Origin: CADCTQ01 sp963844325
GTDB lineage: Bacteria; Bacteroidota; Bacteroidia; Cytophagales; 172606-1
NCBI GenBank assembly: GCA_963844325.1
Contig: CAWJNV010000002.1
Span: 3,410,001 to 3,474,000, forward strand
Reading direction: 5' to 3'
Length of the DNA: 64,000 nucleotides
Shown here: positions 44,677 to 54,020 of the stretch, piece after piece
How the letters are laid out: each line of letters opens with the position of its first letter
Numbering within the stretch: position 1 is the first letter of the stretch
The notes under the pieces: generated by a model
Databases searched by the model: none
The model's input: only the letters and a program-made list of their open reading frames with translations
What the model was told of the DNA's origin: nothing
Made by a program: the position numbers and the translations under genes

Positions 44677-45373
44677 AAAAACAACAAATGGTGAGCTGCA
44701 AGTGCACAATCAGGACTTGCTTAGGAAAGCGTTCTATACTGGTATTTTCTTTATATTAATAGTGCTGCTGCTGAATGTGATAATTGAAAATCCTAATCCT
44801 TATTTATATTCAACTTTTAAGTTAGTTCTTTCTATGGGTGCTGCTGCTTTTGCTTTGGGGCTAACCGGTATTTTGAAAATCGAGATAGGACAAGTAGTAA
44901 AAACCAGTGGTGCAATTGCTGTGTTTGTACTTGTATTTTACGTTTATCCAACCGAGAATAATCATAATACAATATATCCAAGCAGTGTTAATGAGGAACA
45001 ATGTGAAAATTCAACTAAAAATGTATATATGATATTATATGAAAGCACCAGATTGAAAGTGTACCAAGGAGATCGGATCAGAGTTGTTTCACTAGATGGG
45101 AAGATTAATTTTGGCCCTATTGTTGGAGTTATAGGTCCTGAAGGAAAGAATAGTGGTATTTTTGGCATAACATTAACTCGTTATAATTTAATTGACGAAA
45201 TATCTCATGGTGCTCTAATGTATAGACTTAACTATGACGAGCAGTGGAAAAAATTAGTCTCTGTTGATTCTATAGTTGTAAAAAGAGATGGTTTTCTAGA
45301 GGTAGATATCAATGACAAAGAGAAAGCAAATAACTTTGGCTTCTACTTGGCGTCTTTAAGAATATCAAATTAA
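44666..45373 (+). CDS. Hypothetical membrane protein (CDP-alcohol operon)
   Basis: A 235-residue protein from ATG 44666, overlapping the phosphatidyltransferase stop by 11 bases; a TTG at 44657 would add three residues. Hydrophobic segments lie at about 25-43, 52-72 and 80-97, followed by a ~130-residue soluble domain (MILYESTRLKVYQGDRIRVV, ITLTRYNLIDEISHGALMYR). No family recognised. Overlap implies joint function with the phospholipid-type enzyme. Confidence 0.75.
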   Translation: MNSRKTTNGELQVHNQDLLRKAFYTGIFFILIVLLLNVIIENPNPYLYSTFKLVLSMGAAAFALGLTGILKIEIGQVVKTSGAIAVFVLVFYVYPTENNHNTIYPSSVNEEQCENSTKNVYMILYESTRLKVYQGDRIRVVSLDGKINFGPIVGVIGPEGKNSGIFGITLTRYNLIDEISHGALMYRLNYDEQWKKLVSVDSIVVKRDGFLEVDINDKEKANNFGFYLASLRISN

Positions 45374-45388
45374 TACAATATTGATAAA

Positions 45389-46090
45389 GTGAATACATTG
45401 GCCAAAATTTCATACTGTTTTGTGTTGCTGATTGCAAGTTCGGAACAATTTGTAGCGAAGAATGATGCTGATTTAATCGTAATAGGAAGTTACATAAGGA
45501 CTGAGTTACACTTTATCAAGCTTTATAAAGCTACTTTCTTGTGTGAACAAGTTTCTTATATTCAAAAGAAGCCAAAGTATACTAAGTTTAATGATAGTAA
45601 TGAAATATCTGATTTTTTGCTTGATCCAATAAATAGGTTTTCGATGAAGTTAGAAATAGATGTGGCTACTAATATAAAAGACTACAATAATGAAAGAAAG
45701 GCGATGCAGGCTGCCCTGATAAGAGCTGGATATGAAGTTGATGCAAATTGGAAGTTGCAGTCTAAACAATATTTGCAAAAGGATTTAAGTTTGTATGTAT
45801 CAACGGTTATAGGAACCACAAAAGGGGCATCTGGTAGTATCTTTGTTAATAGAAAGGAGGGGGATAAGCTAATATTAGGAATAGAGAAGGGTACAAAGGC
45901 TTTTTTGTATTATGTTCCTCATGTGAAAAATAAGAGGGTTAGTAGTAGAGTATTGTACTTTGATTATCCTGATGTCATTAGAGGCATAATCAGTACATAT
46001 ATTTCTCGAAAAAATTGCAGTTCTGCGCTAAAAGACGAACTGCCTGATGCTTTGCTGAGCAAATACTTGATTTATTTTTTAAAGCAATAA
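45389..46090 (+). CDS. Hypothetical secreted protein (CDP-alcohol operon)
   Basis: A 233-residue protein started by GTG at 45389, 15 bp after the previous stop. It has a weak N-terminal signal (AKISYCFVLLIASSEQFVAK) and a mixed body with Lys-rich segments. No family recognised. Third gene of the AT-rich operon, followed by a perfect palindrome at 46165-46192. Confidence 0.7.
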   Translation: MNTLAKISYCFVLLIASSEQFVAKNDADLIVIGSYIRTELHFIKLYKATFLCEQVSYIQKKPKYTKFNDSNEISDFLLDPINRFSMKLEIDVATNIKDYNNERKAMQAALIRAGYEVDANWKLQSKQYLQKDLSLYVSTVIGTTKGASGSIFVNRKEGDKLILGIEKGTKAFLYYVPHVKNKRVSSRVLYFDYPDVIRGIISTYISRKNCSSALKDELPDALLSKYLIYFLKQ

Positions 46091-46164
46091 TTATTTATTT
46101 GCAACAATTTAATGTAGCTAGTTAAATTAAATTGATAATTGGTATTTATTAAGTATATAAATTT

Positions 46165-46192
46165 ATAGATATTCAATTAATTGAATATCTAT
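46165..46192. terminator. 28-bp perfect palindrome after the AT-rich operon
   Basis: A perfect palindrome built on ATAGATATTCAATT and its complement lies 75 bp after the operon end. It is a candidate terminator or protein-binding site; no T-run follows directly. Confidence 0.5.
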
Positions 46193-46251
46193 GGCGTTAT
46201 TTTTCAACAACTTCTAGACCCTTTCACTCTTTCACTCTTAAGGATACCTGC

Positions 46252-46443
46252 TTAAATGGCATTTCTACCCTTTCCCCGTCCCCCCATTCCCCACTTACGC
46301 TCATCCTTCTCCAATCCCTCGATCAAATATAAGCGAAACAAACTAGATAGGCTTAAGCCCTTGCGCTGGGCGGCCTTTTCGGCTCTCTCTTTTAGCTCCT
46401 CTTCGATTCTAAGTTGGAAAAACTTGGTTTTGGCAGGTGACAT
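46252..46443 (-). CDS. Small ribbon-helix-helix-like protein
   Basis: A 63-residue protein, MSPAKTKFFQLRIEEELKER, followed by AEKAAQRKGLSLSSLFRLYL, a typical ribbon-helix-helix pattern (beta strand FFQLRI, then two helices). It may be an orphan antitoxin or regulator; no toxin is adjacent. The C-terminus is Gly/Arg-rich. Confidence 0.65.
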   Translation of the reverse strand: MSPAKTKFFQLRIEEELKERAEKAAQRKGLSLSSLFRLYLIEGLEKDERKWGMGGRGKGRNAI

Positions 46444-46494
46444 ACTCGGATGTTAGTTGTAGTGACAAAATTATGCAAATGTACGCACAAAAAC

Positions 46495-46593
46495 GAAGCC
46501 TGGGACAACAAGTACCTCATGCGCATCCTCCACGAATTGTTCCGCCTCCGCGACGCCTTCCGGGCAGTGAGGGGCGCCGAAGCCTGGCAGTAG
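46495..46593 (+). pseudogene. Gene fragment, copy 1 of a duplicated 3' end
   Basis: This open fragment reads EAWDNKYLMRILHELFRLRD and ends with TAG at 46591. About 85 bp match 47593-47681 at an offset of exactly 1,100 bp. It has no start and lies beside the VapBC module. On the other strand a 46392-46766 frame exists but looks like a shadow. The rest of 46594-46795 shows nothing I can support. Confidence 0.5.
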
Positions 46594-46795
46594 GAGAGGG
46601 GCCCGGCCGCACGTAAAGTGTTCCGGCTCCTGGCTGGACGGAGCGTCTGTACCAGTGCCCGGTTAACCCGCCGAATGCGCAACTCGGGGGTAAGCCGGTT
46701 GTCCTGCGCGTGAACAATGCCCCCATTCTCCCCAAAGAGGACCCAACGGGCCTGCTTACTATCCATCTAATCGTTGTTTCTAAAAGCCCCTTCCT

Positions 46796-47212
46796 TTAAG
46801 AGCGACGGGTCATCAGGGGAACGTGCGCGGCAATCAGATCAAAGTCCGAATCGTCGTGCACAATGGGCACCTGGTAGGTGAGGGCGTAGAAGGCAATGAA
46901 ACAGTCGTTGGGCTTACGGATGGTCACGCCTTTTTTACGAAGTTGGCGAAACAGGTCAGCCGTACCGACGGCCGCCTCCATCGCATCGGGGCTCAGTAGT
47001 GCGAACCCCTCGAAGCTCTGCTTAACCTGGTGGTAATCTTTGTCCTGACGGATGCCCTGCAAAACCTCCTGAACGATGGTTGGGATGAGGTATACCGGGT
47101 AGTTGTTGTCCACGTAACTGATCAGTAACGCCGCTGCTGGGCTTGCCGGGCCATTTTTGAGGGCAGGAACCCAAACCGAGGTATCAAAAATGAGAGGCTG
47201 GCTGCTGCTCAT
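46796..47212 (-). CDS. vapC: VapC-type PIN-domain toxin
   Basis: A 138-residue PIN protein from ATG 47212, overlapping the antitoxin stop by ATGA. Acidic residues for metal binding are Asp10 (IFDTSVW), Glu49 (IVQEVLQG), Asp103 (KPNDCFIA) and Asp123/Asp125 (HDDSDFD). VapC toxins cleave tRNA or rRNA. A start at 47248 would run into the antitoxin gene. Genes and overlap form a standard type II pair. Confidence 0.9.
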   Translation of the reverse strand: MSSSQPLIFDTSVWVPALKNGPASPAAALLISYVDNNYPVYLIPTIVQEVLQGIRQDKDYHQVKQSFEGFALLSPDAMEAAVGTADLFRQLRKKGVTIRKPNDCFIAFYALTYQVPIVHDDSDFDLIAAHVPLMTRRS

Positions 47213-47406
47213 GCCCCTCGCCGCATCTGATCCAGGTCGCCGTCCCACTCCACTTTGCCAAACAGGGAGAGCATATCCCGCCGTTTGAGCATGAGCACGT
47301 AATGGCTCAACGCCTGGTGGAGCACCTCCTTGGTAGTGCTTAATTTGCTAAGCTCCTTGGCCTGTCCCAGCAAGGTTTCGTCCAATTCAACGTTGGTTCT
47401 TTTCAT
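47209..47406 (-). CDS. vapB: VapB-type antitoxin
   Basis: A 65-residue protein, MKRTNVELDETLLGQAKELS, a ribbon-helix-helix (DUF2191/VapB) antitoxin with a C-terminal acidic/aromatic arm (FGKVEWDGDLDQMRRGA) that wraps the toxin. It precedes vapC with a 4-base overlap. Its start codon lies inside a 16-bp palindrome that is the likely autoregulatory operator. Confidence 0.9.
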   Translation of the reverse strand: MKRTNVELDETLLGQAKELSKLSTTKEVLHQALSHYVLMLKRRDMLSLFGKVEWDGDLDQMRRGA

Positions 47407-47415
47407 GCATGAAAA
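47400..47415. promoter_or_regulatory. vapBC operator palindrome
   Basis: TTTTCATGCATGAAAA is a perfect 16-bp palindrome covering the vapB start codon, followed by another ATGCAT. RHH antitoxins autoregulate by binding such sites. The minus-strand transcript would start just right of it. Confidence 0.55.
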
Positions 47416-47733
47416 TATGCATTTTTATACACATAGGTGCTTTCGGTAAAGCAAAAAACGGCGAGGTCTTACGGCAACGCCATCCCCAATACCCGTTCTT
47501 GCCCCTGCTCGAACTCCTCGCCGTCAACTCCCCCGACGCTTACGAAGCCTTCCTCAACCACGTGATCGAACGCGTGTGCCCGCATTTGCAACACGAAGCC
47601 TGCGACAACAAGTACCTCATGCGCATCCTCTCACGCGTTGTTCCAACTCCGCAACGCCTTCCGCTCGGTTAAGGCTTCGGCTGCGGTGGGCTTGATCCGT
47701 TACGGCCTTTTGAAGAATGATAAGATCTATTGA
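47409..47733 (+). pseudogene. Frameshifted gene, copy 2 of the duplicated 3' end
   Basis: The frame from 47409 reads RHPQYPFLPLLELLAVNSPD and on to ACDNKYLMRIL, then a one-base insertion (after ATCCTC at ~47631) shifts it. In the next frame it continues HALFQLRNAFRSVKAS to the stop at 47731. The matching copy at 46495-46593 lacks the insertion. I do not recognise the family. No other gene is seen up to 47926. Confidence 0.5.
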
Positions 47734-47926
47734 CGGTATTCTCGGGTCATAAAACAATTTGAACTTTTTGGTGGCAACTGGCTGAAAATGGATAACTTGT
47801 TAAGCGAACTGCGTAAAACGCAAAACCCCCTAAAAAGGAATAGATGTGATGGGTAGGGTGTTTCCCCTTCAGGCCTGACCCTGGTGAATCGTAGTAAATA
47901 TAATCTTAACGCTAACAACTAAACTT

Positions 47927-50473
47927 ATGATCACCCATACGCTAGCTCAACATCTGCGTTTGCCCGGACTTTTTTTTCTTCCATCCCCGCCTTACGGCCA
48001 CCCGGATCCCCTCAAATGGTCGGTCATCAAAAAAACACTACGCTTACTACCGGTTTTAATTTTTGCAGTTGCTGTTTCATCTGCACAAACAACCTCGTTT
48101 AGTTTGTTATCCGCCAAAGACACCGTAAAAGTTTGCGAAAACCCGTGGAAGGGCTGGTACCAACATTTCTATGATGGAAACCTGAGCAATTATGCGGTAG
48201 CCCAGGGCACCCGGGACAGTTATCTGGATGACTTTCCCGGGATGGATCATTTGAATATTCGCCTTTCCTGGTCTTTTTTCGAACCGCAGCAAAACGTGTA
48301 TGACTGGAGCAAAATTGATAACCTGATTGCGTACTGGGGCCCGAAAGGATATAAATTTTCGGTTCGCGTCACTACGTATGATCCGTGGGTGATCCAATAC
48401 GCTACGCCCCAATGGGTGATCAATGCGGGTGCGGCGGGCCAGTTGATTACGCCTGCCTACGCATCATCAAGCTATTGGGAGCCTGATTATGATGATCCTG
48501 TTTTCATGAACCATTGGAATGATTTTCAGCAGGCGATGGCTGCCCGCTATGATAATAATCCTTACATCAGTTACCTTGACATTGGCGGGTTAGGTTGCTG
48601 GGGCGAGGGCCACCATAATGATGGAGACAAGACGGCAAGTACGTTAACCGTGTTGAAACAGCATGTAGATGTATATAAAAACCACTGGTTGAAAATGCCA
48701 CTGGTGATTTCTGACGATTTTGTATCGTACAATGCCCGCAGTACCGACCTGCCGGCGATAAGAGACTATATCGAATCAAGAAATATTTCGTACCGGGATG
48801 ACAGCCCCTTAGTGGATTGGTACGTGGATACTTATCCTGCTACTTTTTCCGTGCAAAGCCCTCCGCTTTTCACCGCTACTTATTTACAAAGACCGACTGT
48901 TTTGGAGGCGGAACACTATGACCGGGTAAAAAGTGCGGGAAACTGGATCGGGACCAATGGCATCACAAAAGGGGCCGCCATTTTACGGGGAGCCGTCAAA
49001 CTCATGCATGCCAGCTACATCGGGTTTCATTATTTTCCCAACATCTGGCTGACGGAAAACCCGGCGCTTGCAAAAGAACTGGCTAACCTGTGTGGGTATT
49101 GGTATGGTATAGATTCCGCGACACTACCCGTAAGGGCCACCGCCGGTTCCACCCAAACAATTAACATTGCCTGGCGTAACCGGGGTGTTGCCCCGGCTTA
49201 TAACCCATTCCAGATTCAATTTAAATTCGTCGGCCCGTCCACAAGCACCGTAATCCTTGATCATTCATTCAACACCGGCTGGGCGGACGGGGCCGTAAAA
49301 ACGGAATCTTATTCAGTAGTAATGCCTCCTGCACTGACAGATGGCGTATACAGTGTAAAAGTCAAATTGTTTGACACCAAGAGCTCCAGAAACATTGACC
49401 TTGCCTTAAAGGATGTTATCAAAGATGCGGAAGGCTTTTTTACGCTCGGTAATATAACGGTCGGGGCGGTTACCGTCCAAATTCCTGCCGCACCCACTAA
49501 TCTGTCGGCAACAGCCGTATCCTCATCGCAAATAAATCTGAATTGGACCGATGGTTCCGGCAACGAAGAAGGCTTTACCATAGAACGTAAAACCATCGAC
49601 GGTACATTTACGGCAATCGCTACGACGGGCGCAAATACGACTACGTATAGCAATACTGCTTTGACCCCCAATACCGGGTATACCTACCGGGTTATTGCTT
49701 ATAATACCGGCGGTAATTCCGCTTCTTCCGAACCATCAACCGCTACTACGTATGCCAGTAGCCCGAGTGAAGCAAATCTGATCCGTAACCCTGGTTTTGA
49801 GTTGGGAAATCTTGGTAATTGGAGTATTACCGGCTTCGCGGAAACCGGCAGCGATTCTTTTTCAAAGCATAGCGGGGGGTATGGCGCCAGGATAAAAGGG
49901 GTGGGTAAACTGTACCAGGTTATTCCGGTAACGCCAAATACCACTTACACCGTAACCGTCTGGGCCAAAGACGATGGGAGCCAGCAAACGTATGTGGGCG
50001 TTGAAAACTTTGGCAGGTCAACCATTGATACCCGGGTTGCCGGCACAACGTGGACATTGTATACCATTGCGTTTACTACGGGTAGTGCTGCGTCATCAGC
50101 CACTGTTTACGTTAGAAACGCCGCCCGAAAAAGATGGGGATACAGCGACGACTGGTCGCTTACATCCGGATATGGGGCAGTAGCAAGAACAAGTGCCGGA
50201 CCATCGCACATTGCGTTACCTATGGATCACCCAACGGCAAAAAAACTAATTGTATACCCAAATTCATCCAGTGGTGAAATTACGCTGCTTGGCGATAAAT
50301 TGTTTGATAATGCGGCTATGGTGATAACCGATACCAGGGGCATCGTTGTTTTCAGGGGGCGTATGAACGGCGAGACACGGATCAATCTTAATCATCTTCC
50401 CAATGGCTTATATCTCTTGCGTGCAGAAAAAGGAATCATGGTTGCGACACAAAAAATTTTAATCGCAAAATAG
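47927..50473 (+). CDS. Secreted multidomain glycoside-hydrolase-like protein (T9SS cargo)
   Basis: An 848-residue protein. After an unusual ~35-residue N-terminal extension comes a hydrophobic signal (LLPVLIFAVAVSSAQ). Residues ~60-400 look like a (beta/alpha)8 DUF4832/GH42-like domain (IRLSWSFFEPQQNVYDWSKI, YLDIGGLGCWGEGHHNDG with an acidic catalytic candidate). A beta-sandwich, a fibronectin type III domain (PAAPTNLSATAVSSSQINLN) and a CBM4/9-like module (NLIRNPGFELGNLGNWSITG) follow. The C-terminus (KKLIVYPNSSSGEITLLG ... PNGLYLLRA) is a type A T9SS sorting domain, so the protein should be secreted or surface-anchored. Confidence 0.8.
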   Translation: MITHTLAQHLRLPGLFFLPSPPYGHPDPLKWSVIKKTLRLLPVLIFAVAVSSAQTTSFSLLSAKDTVKVCENPWKGWYQHFYDGNLSNYAVAQGTRDSYLDDFPGMDHLNIRLSWSFFEPQQNVYDWSKIDNLIAYWGPKGYKFSVRVTTYDPWVIQYATPQWVINAGAAGQLITPAYASSSYWEPDYDDPVFMNHWNDFQQAMAARYDNNPYISYLDIGGLGCWGEGHHNDGDKTASTLTVLKQHVDVYKNHWLKMPLVISDDFVSYNARSTDLPAIRDYIESRNISYRDDSPLVDWYVDTYPATFSVQSPPLFTATYLQRPTVLEAEHYDRVKSAGNWIGTNGITKGAAILRGAVKLMHASYIGFHYFPNIWLTENPALAKELANLCGYWYGIDSATLPVRATAGSTQTINIAWRNRGVAPAYNPFQIQFKFVGPSTSTVILDHSFNTGWADGAVKTESYSVVMPPALTDGVYSVKVKLFDTKSSRNIDLALKDVIKDAEGFFTLGNITVGAVTVQIPAAPTNLSATAVSSSQINLNWTDGSGNEEGFTIERKTIDGTFTAIATTGANTTTYSNTALTPNTGYTYRVIAYNTGGNSASSEPSTATTYASSPSEANLIRNPGFELGNLGNWSITGFAETGSDSFSKHSGGYGARIKGVGKLYQVIPVTPNTTYTVTVWAKDDGSQQTYVGVENFGRSTIDTRVAGTTWTLYTIAFTTGSAASSATVYVRNAARKRWGYSDDWSLTSGYGAVARTSAGPSHIALPMDHPTAKKLIVYPNSSSGEITLLGDKLFDNAAMVITDTRGIVVFRGRMNGETRINLNHLPNGLYLLRAEKGIMVATQKILIAK

Positions 50474-50538
50474 GAAGCTGAATCCATTACCAGGCGCCCG
50501 GAAAGAAAGTATGATCAGGTAAAGTTTTATCCGTCTTT

Positions 50539-53019
50539 TTATTGCGTGAGCGCTAACCGTATCCTTTCCCCTTTCTTCATCTTGTATTGAAACAGGCTGC
50601 TGGCAACCTCCATCTTTTTCTCATTGATCAATATGCGCTTACCTGTCTCCCACGGTAGATTCAATGTAACAACGCCACCGGCTTCACTTGCAATTTCAAT
50701 CCATTGCACTTCTCCTTTTTCCAGAGAAGAACTGACCAGAAAGGCTCCTGCTGCCCTCAAAGTCTGGAAAGCAGCGTCCTTGCTTTTGGGCCAGTTCGGA
50801 AACAAGCTGATCGTTCCGTTATAACTTTGCATCAGGCATTCGTTGAGTACCACCGGAAGCGCAAAGTTTTCAAACCATATACCCATTCTGGCCATCCAGT
50901 TGAATGATCCGTCGTGATACCGTCCGTGTGCCTGTAATATCATGTCGGTACACGTCCCATTCGGCAAAAGACAATAATTGATTTGACGCTTAAACTTCTC
51001 CAGGTCAAGAATCCCCAGCCGGGCTGCCTGAAGATTTAAAAAAACAAGCTCATTCCCGCCTTCGTTCTGGTGGTTGCGGTACGTATTTACCAGGATATCA
51101 TAAGTGGCTTTGGGGGAGTGAATGCCGTGCTCCTCTCCCGGAAAAACGGAAGCCAGCGTATTGGGGGTATTATACACCACATCTACCGTTTCGTTCGGAA
51201 CCCCCACAATCACGTCTCCGTACGCTGATTTCTTTATCGTATACTCCGGATAATGGGCCAGTATTTTCTTTACACTCGCGATGGTGGAAGCCTCTCTGTT
51301 TTCAAGCGCCAGCACTTTGCTGGCTTGCAGGTAGGCGTTGAACACAAACTTGATCAGGGTCAGATCCACATTACAATCAAAGTTGTATTTGAACCCGGGA
51401 GCCAGTGAATACAACTCCGGTGCGCACGTAGGAAATACGTGGTATTTATCATCACCCCACTGCTTGCCGTGCGCATCCGGCCGTGACAGGTAATCTACCA
51501 GGAAGCGCACCGCCTCCCTGATCGGGACATAAGCCCGCTCTTTCAGATACGCTTTATCCTGTGTATATACATAATGCCACCACAAACCCTGAACCGTCCA
51601 GGGGGTTTCGCATATTTCCCAACCCCAGTCCGGAACCGGGAAAGGCATTACGGTCATCTCAACGGGATAAGCCGAATGAGGAAAAAAGGCCCCGCTCATT
51701 CCGTAGTATTCCTTCGCCCATTTTTGACTGACCGGAAGGATGTGATGCACCAGGTCGGTATAGGCAAGGTTCTTGTCTGCGTGATTGGACGAGAACGCCA
51801 GCCAGAAAGGCTGCTGGGTATTGTAATTCATGTGATAGTCGCCGTGCCAGGCGGTGCCGATATCACCGTACATCCAGTTGGCAAAAAGCCCGGGGCAAGT
51901 CACGCCGGGCTTTACGGCACAATTGAAAAAATAAAGATTACGATACCATGTCGCTTCTAAAAGTTCATCACTTACCGCTACCGCCGATTTATTCCAGTAT
52001 TCATCCCATATTTTCTCCGAGGCGCGTTGCGTCTTTACAAAGTGATTTACCGTTGGCTGGTCAGCCAACGGCAGCGAAGCGGCAATGGCGGAGGCAAGAC
52101 CTTCTTCCAACTTTACGATGCCCACAAATGCGGTCGTGTCAGGTTGCACGTATCGCTCCAGTTCCCCGATGGAACGCATGTTGCCGTGCCAGTCCTGGCG
52201 GTCGCCGGTCAAAAGCGTATTACTCAACTGGACCGACAACCGAAAAGCTTTGTCTTTCGCGTGGCCGCTTACACTGTCGTACCCTTCCGGTTGGAGGTAA
52301 GGCAGCACCTGCCGGAAAGAAAGCACGTGAGCAGGCGTGTTGCTGATTATCTGGTACTTGGGTATGTCTTTTGGCGTTTGCGGGTCCGGCATCAACCGAA
52401 GCCAGTCAAAAAAGGACGGCATGGATTTTCCGCTTTCATCAACCAGGCGAAACAACAGCTGATCCGCTTCCATATCGGTAAATACCTGCAGTACCGCTTT
52501 CTTTCCCTGGTTGACCAGGTATACCTCGCACAAGCCGTTTGCGATGTCGAGCTTATGACCCAGGAGTTCCGTTTTTCTGCGGTCAAAACCAAGGATCAAT
52601 GTTCCGCAGGGCATGGGACGCGGATAAGGCTTCGCATAGTTTTCGCCCATCAGTTCCATGTATTTTCCGAATGCCGCATCGTCAGAAATTTTTTTATACT
52701 CTGCGGGAATGGTCCTGGCCTGTTCGAACACTTTCCGGAAGGTGCCGATTTTGTCTTTATGCTTTTCGGCGACCCTGATGTCCCATACATTGTTGTGGCC
52801 AAAATGAAACTCGACGGCGTCAGGACGGGTATTTACCACGACGCCCATCCCGCCGTTGCCCAGCAAGGCTCCTTCAAAAAAATCTACCGCGGGTTTATCA
52901 AGGGTAATGGCGTATTTACGTGCCAGCGCTTTTGAATCTATTGTTTGCGCATCGGCATGAGTGGTGAAAAGAAAAGCCACTACCCAAGAAAAGAAAGCAG
53001 GAAACGGATTTTTAATCAT
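50539..53019 (-). CDS. Secreted GH95-like glycoside hydrolase
   Basis: An 826-residue protein with a signal peptide (MIKNPFPAFFSWVVAFLFTT). The N-terminal beta-sandwich carries EGALLGNGGMGVVVNTRPDA and VEFHFGHNNVWDIR, the entry motif of GH95-type enzymes. An (alpha/alpha)6 barrel follows (HMNYNTQQPFWLAFSSNH, ICETPWTVQGLWWHYVYTQD) and a C-terminal beta-domain. GH95 enzymes are alpha-L-fucosidases or alpha-L-galactosidases; the exact substrate is not readable here. It converges with the 47927 gene 65 bp away, a likely carbohydrate-use pair. Confidence 0.8.
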   Translation of the reverse strand: MIKNPFPAFFSWVVAFLFTTHADAQTIDSKALARKYAITLDKPAVDFFEGALLGNGGMGVVVNTRPDAVEFHFGHNNVWDIRVAEKHKDKIGTFRKVFEQARTIPAEYKKISDDAAFGKYMELMGENYAKPYPRPMPCGTLILGFDRRKTELLGHKLDIANGLCEVYLVNQGKKAVLQVFTDMEADQLLFRLVDESGKSMPSFFDWLRLMPDPQTPKDIPKYQIISNTPAHVLSFRQVLPYLQPEGYDSVSGHAKDKAFRLSVQLSNTLLTGDRQDWHGNMRSIGELERYVQPDTTAFVGIVKLEEGLASAIAASLPLADQPTVNHFVKTQRASEKIWDEYWNKSAVAVSDELLEATWYRNLYFFNCAVKPGVTCPGLFANWMYGDIGTAWHGDYHMNYNTQQPFWLAFSSNHADKNLAYTDLVHHILPVSQKWAKEYYGMSGAFFPHSAYPVEMTVMPFPVPDWGWEICETPWTVQGLWWHYVYTQDKAYLKERAYVPIREAVRFLVDYLSRPDAHGKQWGDDKYHVFPTCAPELYSLAPGFKYNFDCNVDLTLIKFVFNAYLQASKVLALENREASTIASVKKILAHYPEYTIKKSAYGDVIVGVPNETVDVVYNTPNTLASVFPGEEHGIHSPKATYDILVNTYRNHQNEGGNELVFLNLQAARLGILDLEKFKRQINYCLLPNGTCTDMILQAHGRYHDGSFNWMARMGIWFENFALPVVLNECLMQSYNGTISLFPNWPKSKDAAFQTLRAAGAFLVSSSLEKGEVQWIEIASEAGGVVTLNLPWETGKRILINEKKMEVASSLFQYKMKKGERIRLALTQ

Positions 53020-53075
53020 AATTTTTTGGGAGAATAGAAACGGAGTACACTGTCAGGTAAATAAAATGATAAAAA

Positions 53076-53178
53076 GTTGTGGGTGAAAACACCAACAACG
53101 GCGCGGACGATAAAGACCTCTTTTTCAATTACTAACGCGTATGCTGAATACGCCGTTGTTGGTGTTTTCACCAACAAC
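53076..53178. repeat. 28-bp inverted repeat with 47-base loop
   Basis: Arms 53076-53103 and 53151-53178 match at 27 of 28 positions; the core is GGTGAAAACACCAACAACGG. It sits 57 bp upstream of the GH95 gene start, so it could be a regulator site, an attenuator hairpin or the ends of a small element. The rest of 53020-53361 shows no gene. Confidence 0.65.
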
Positions 53179-53361
53179 AATTCTAGCAAATTACCTGGCT
53201 AACAATGTACCAAGCTTTACCCGGTTGAAAAGGGTGCGAAACGTTATTTCCAATCGGGATGTGCTGGCGCATAACCAAGGTGGTCCGAAAAAGCGGGATC
53301 AGTGCTTGACGTTGCAAGTGTCCCCCTTTTTCAGACCACCTTACGGCTGCTGCCGGCAGGG

Positions 53362-54020
53362 CTAGTAGCTGATTTTGACTTTACTTACCCACTTGGAATC
53401 TCCGCTGAGGGTGGTGACCAGGTATCAGCCCGGGGCAAGGTGACGCGCTTCGATGCGACGGGCCCGGCCATTGCCGGTGAAGGTAGTTTCCCGAACCGTT
53501 CTGCCGGCAAGGTCGGTCATGATGACCTTTACCTGCCTATCCGCGGTGGCCGCGTCCAGTTCCACATTGAACCAGCCCCCGGTAACCGGGTTGGGGAATA
53601 CCGTAAGGTTTTTCGCTGCCGCGGTTGTAGGTTGCGGCTGGTCATTCACCGCCGGGATGGTGCGCGTTGCGTTAGGCGCAAAGAGTTGTTCTAACTTCCA
53701 TTGCTGGTTATTGTAGCCAAAATCTGAAAAAGCTGGTTGCTGCCGTATAAGGCATCCACATCCCAGTTCATCGCCGCTGTTTTGTACGTCGAGCCGGCCT
53801 CCGGCGACCAGTCAGTCAGCATTTCGGTACCGTTGAGGGGCACCACATCGCCGCCATTGGCTTGAAACACAACCCCGGATTTGACGTCTGCCTGTTCGCG
53901 GTATTCGCCGGCCAGCACATTCACCACGTCACCCGAAACGGCCATGTCGGATGCTTTCTGGATGGTGGCAAAAGGTGAACCGGCCGACTGTCCATTGTTA
54001 CTATCGTTTCCAATGGTCCC
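53362..54020 (-). pseudogene. Decayed secreted beta-helix protein with T9SS C-terminus
   Basis: Pieces read right to left: SAGSPFATIQKASDMAVSGD VVNVLAGEYREQAD (start of a pectate-lyase-like beta-helix protein, ~54000-53890), VDALYGSNQLFQ (~53730), then PQPTTAAAKNLTVFPNPVTG (T9SS linker), ending HLAPG-stop-YLVTTLSGDSKWVSKVKIS. The in-frame TGA at 53424-53426 and a frame change near 53690 show decay, and most of the middle of the gene is missing. It lies beside the two carbohydrate-active genes and probably belonged to the same group. Confidence 0.7.

Noticed and set aside
46392..46766. 124-codon minus-strand ORF near the VapBC locus
   Set aside because: It overlaps the small RHH gene and a gene fragment on the other strand, and shows no recognisable family.
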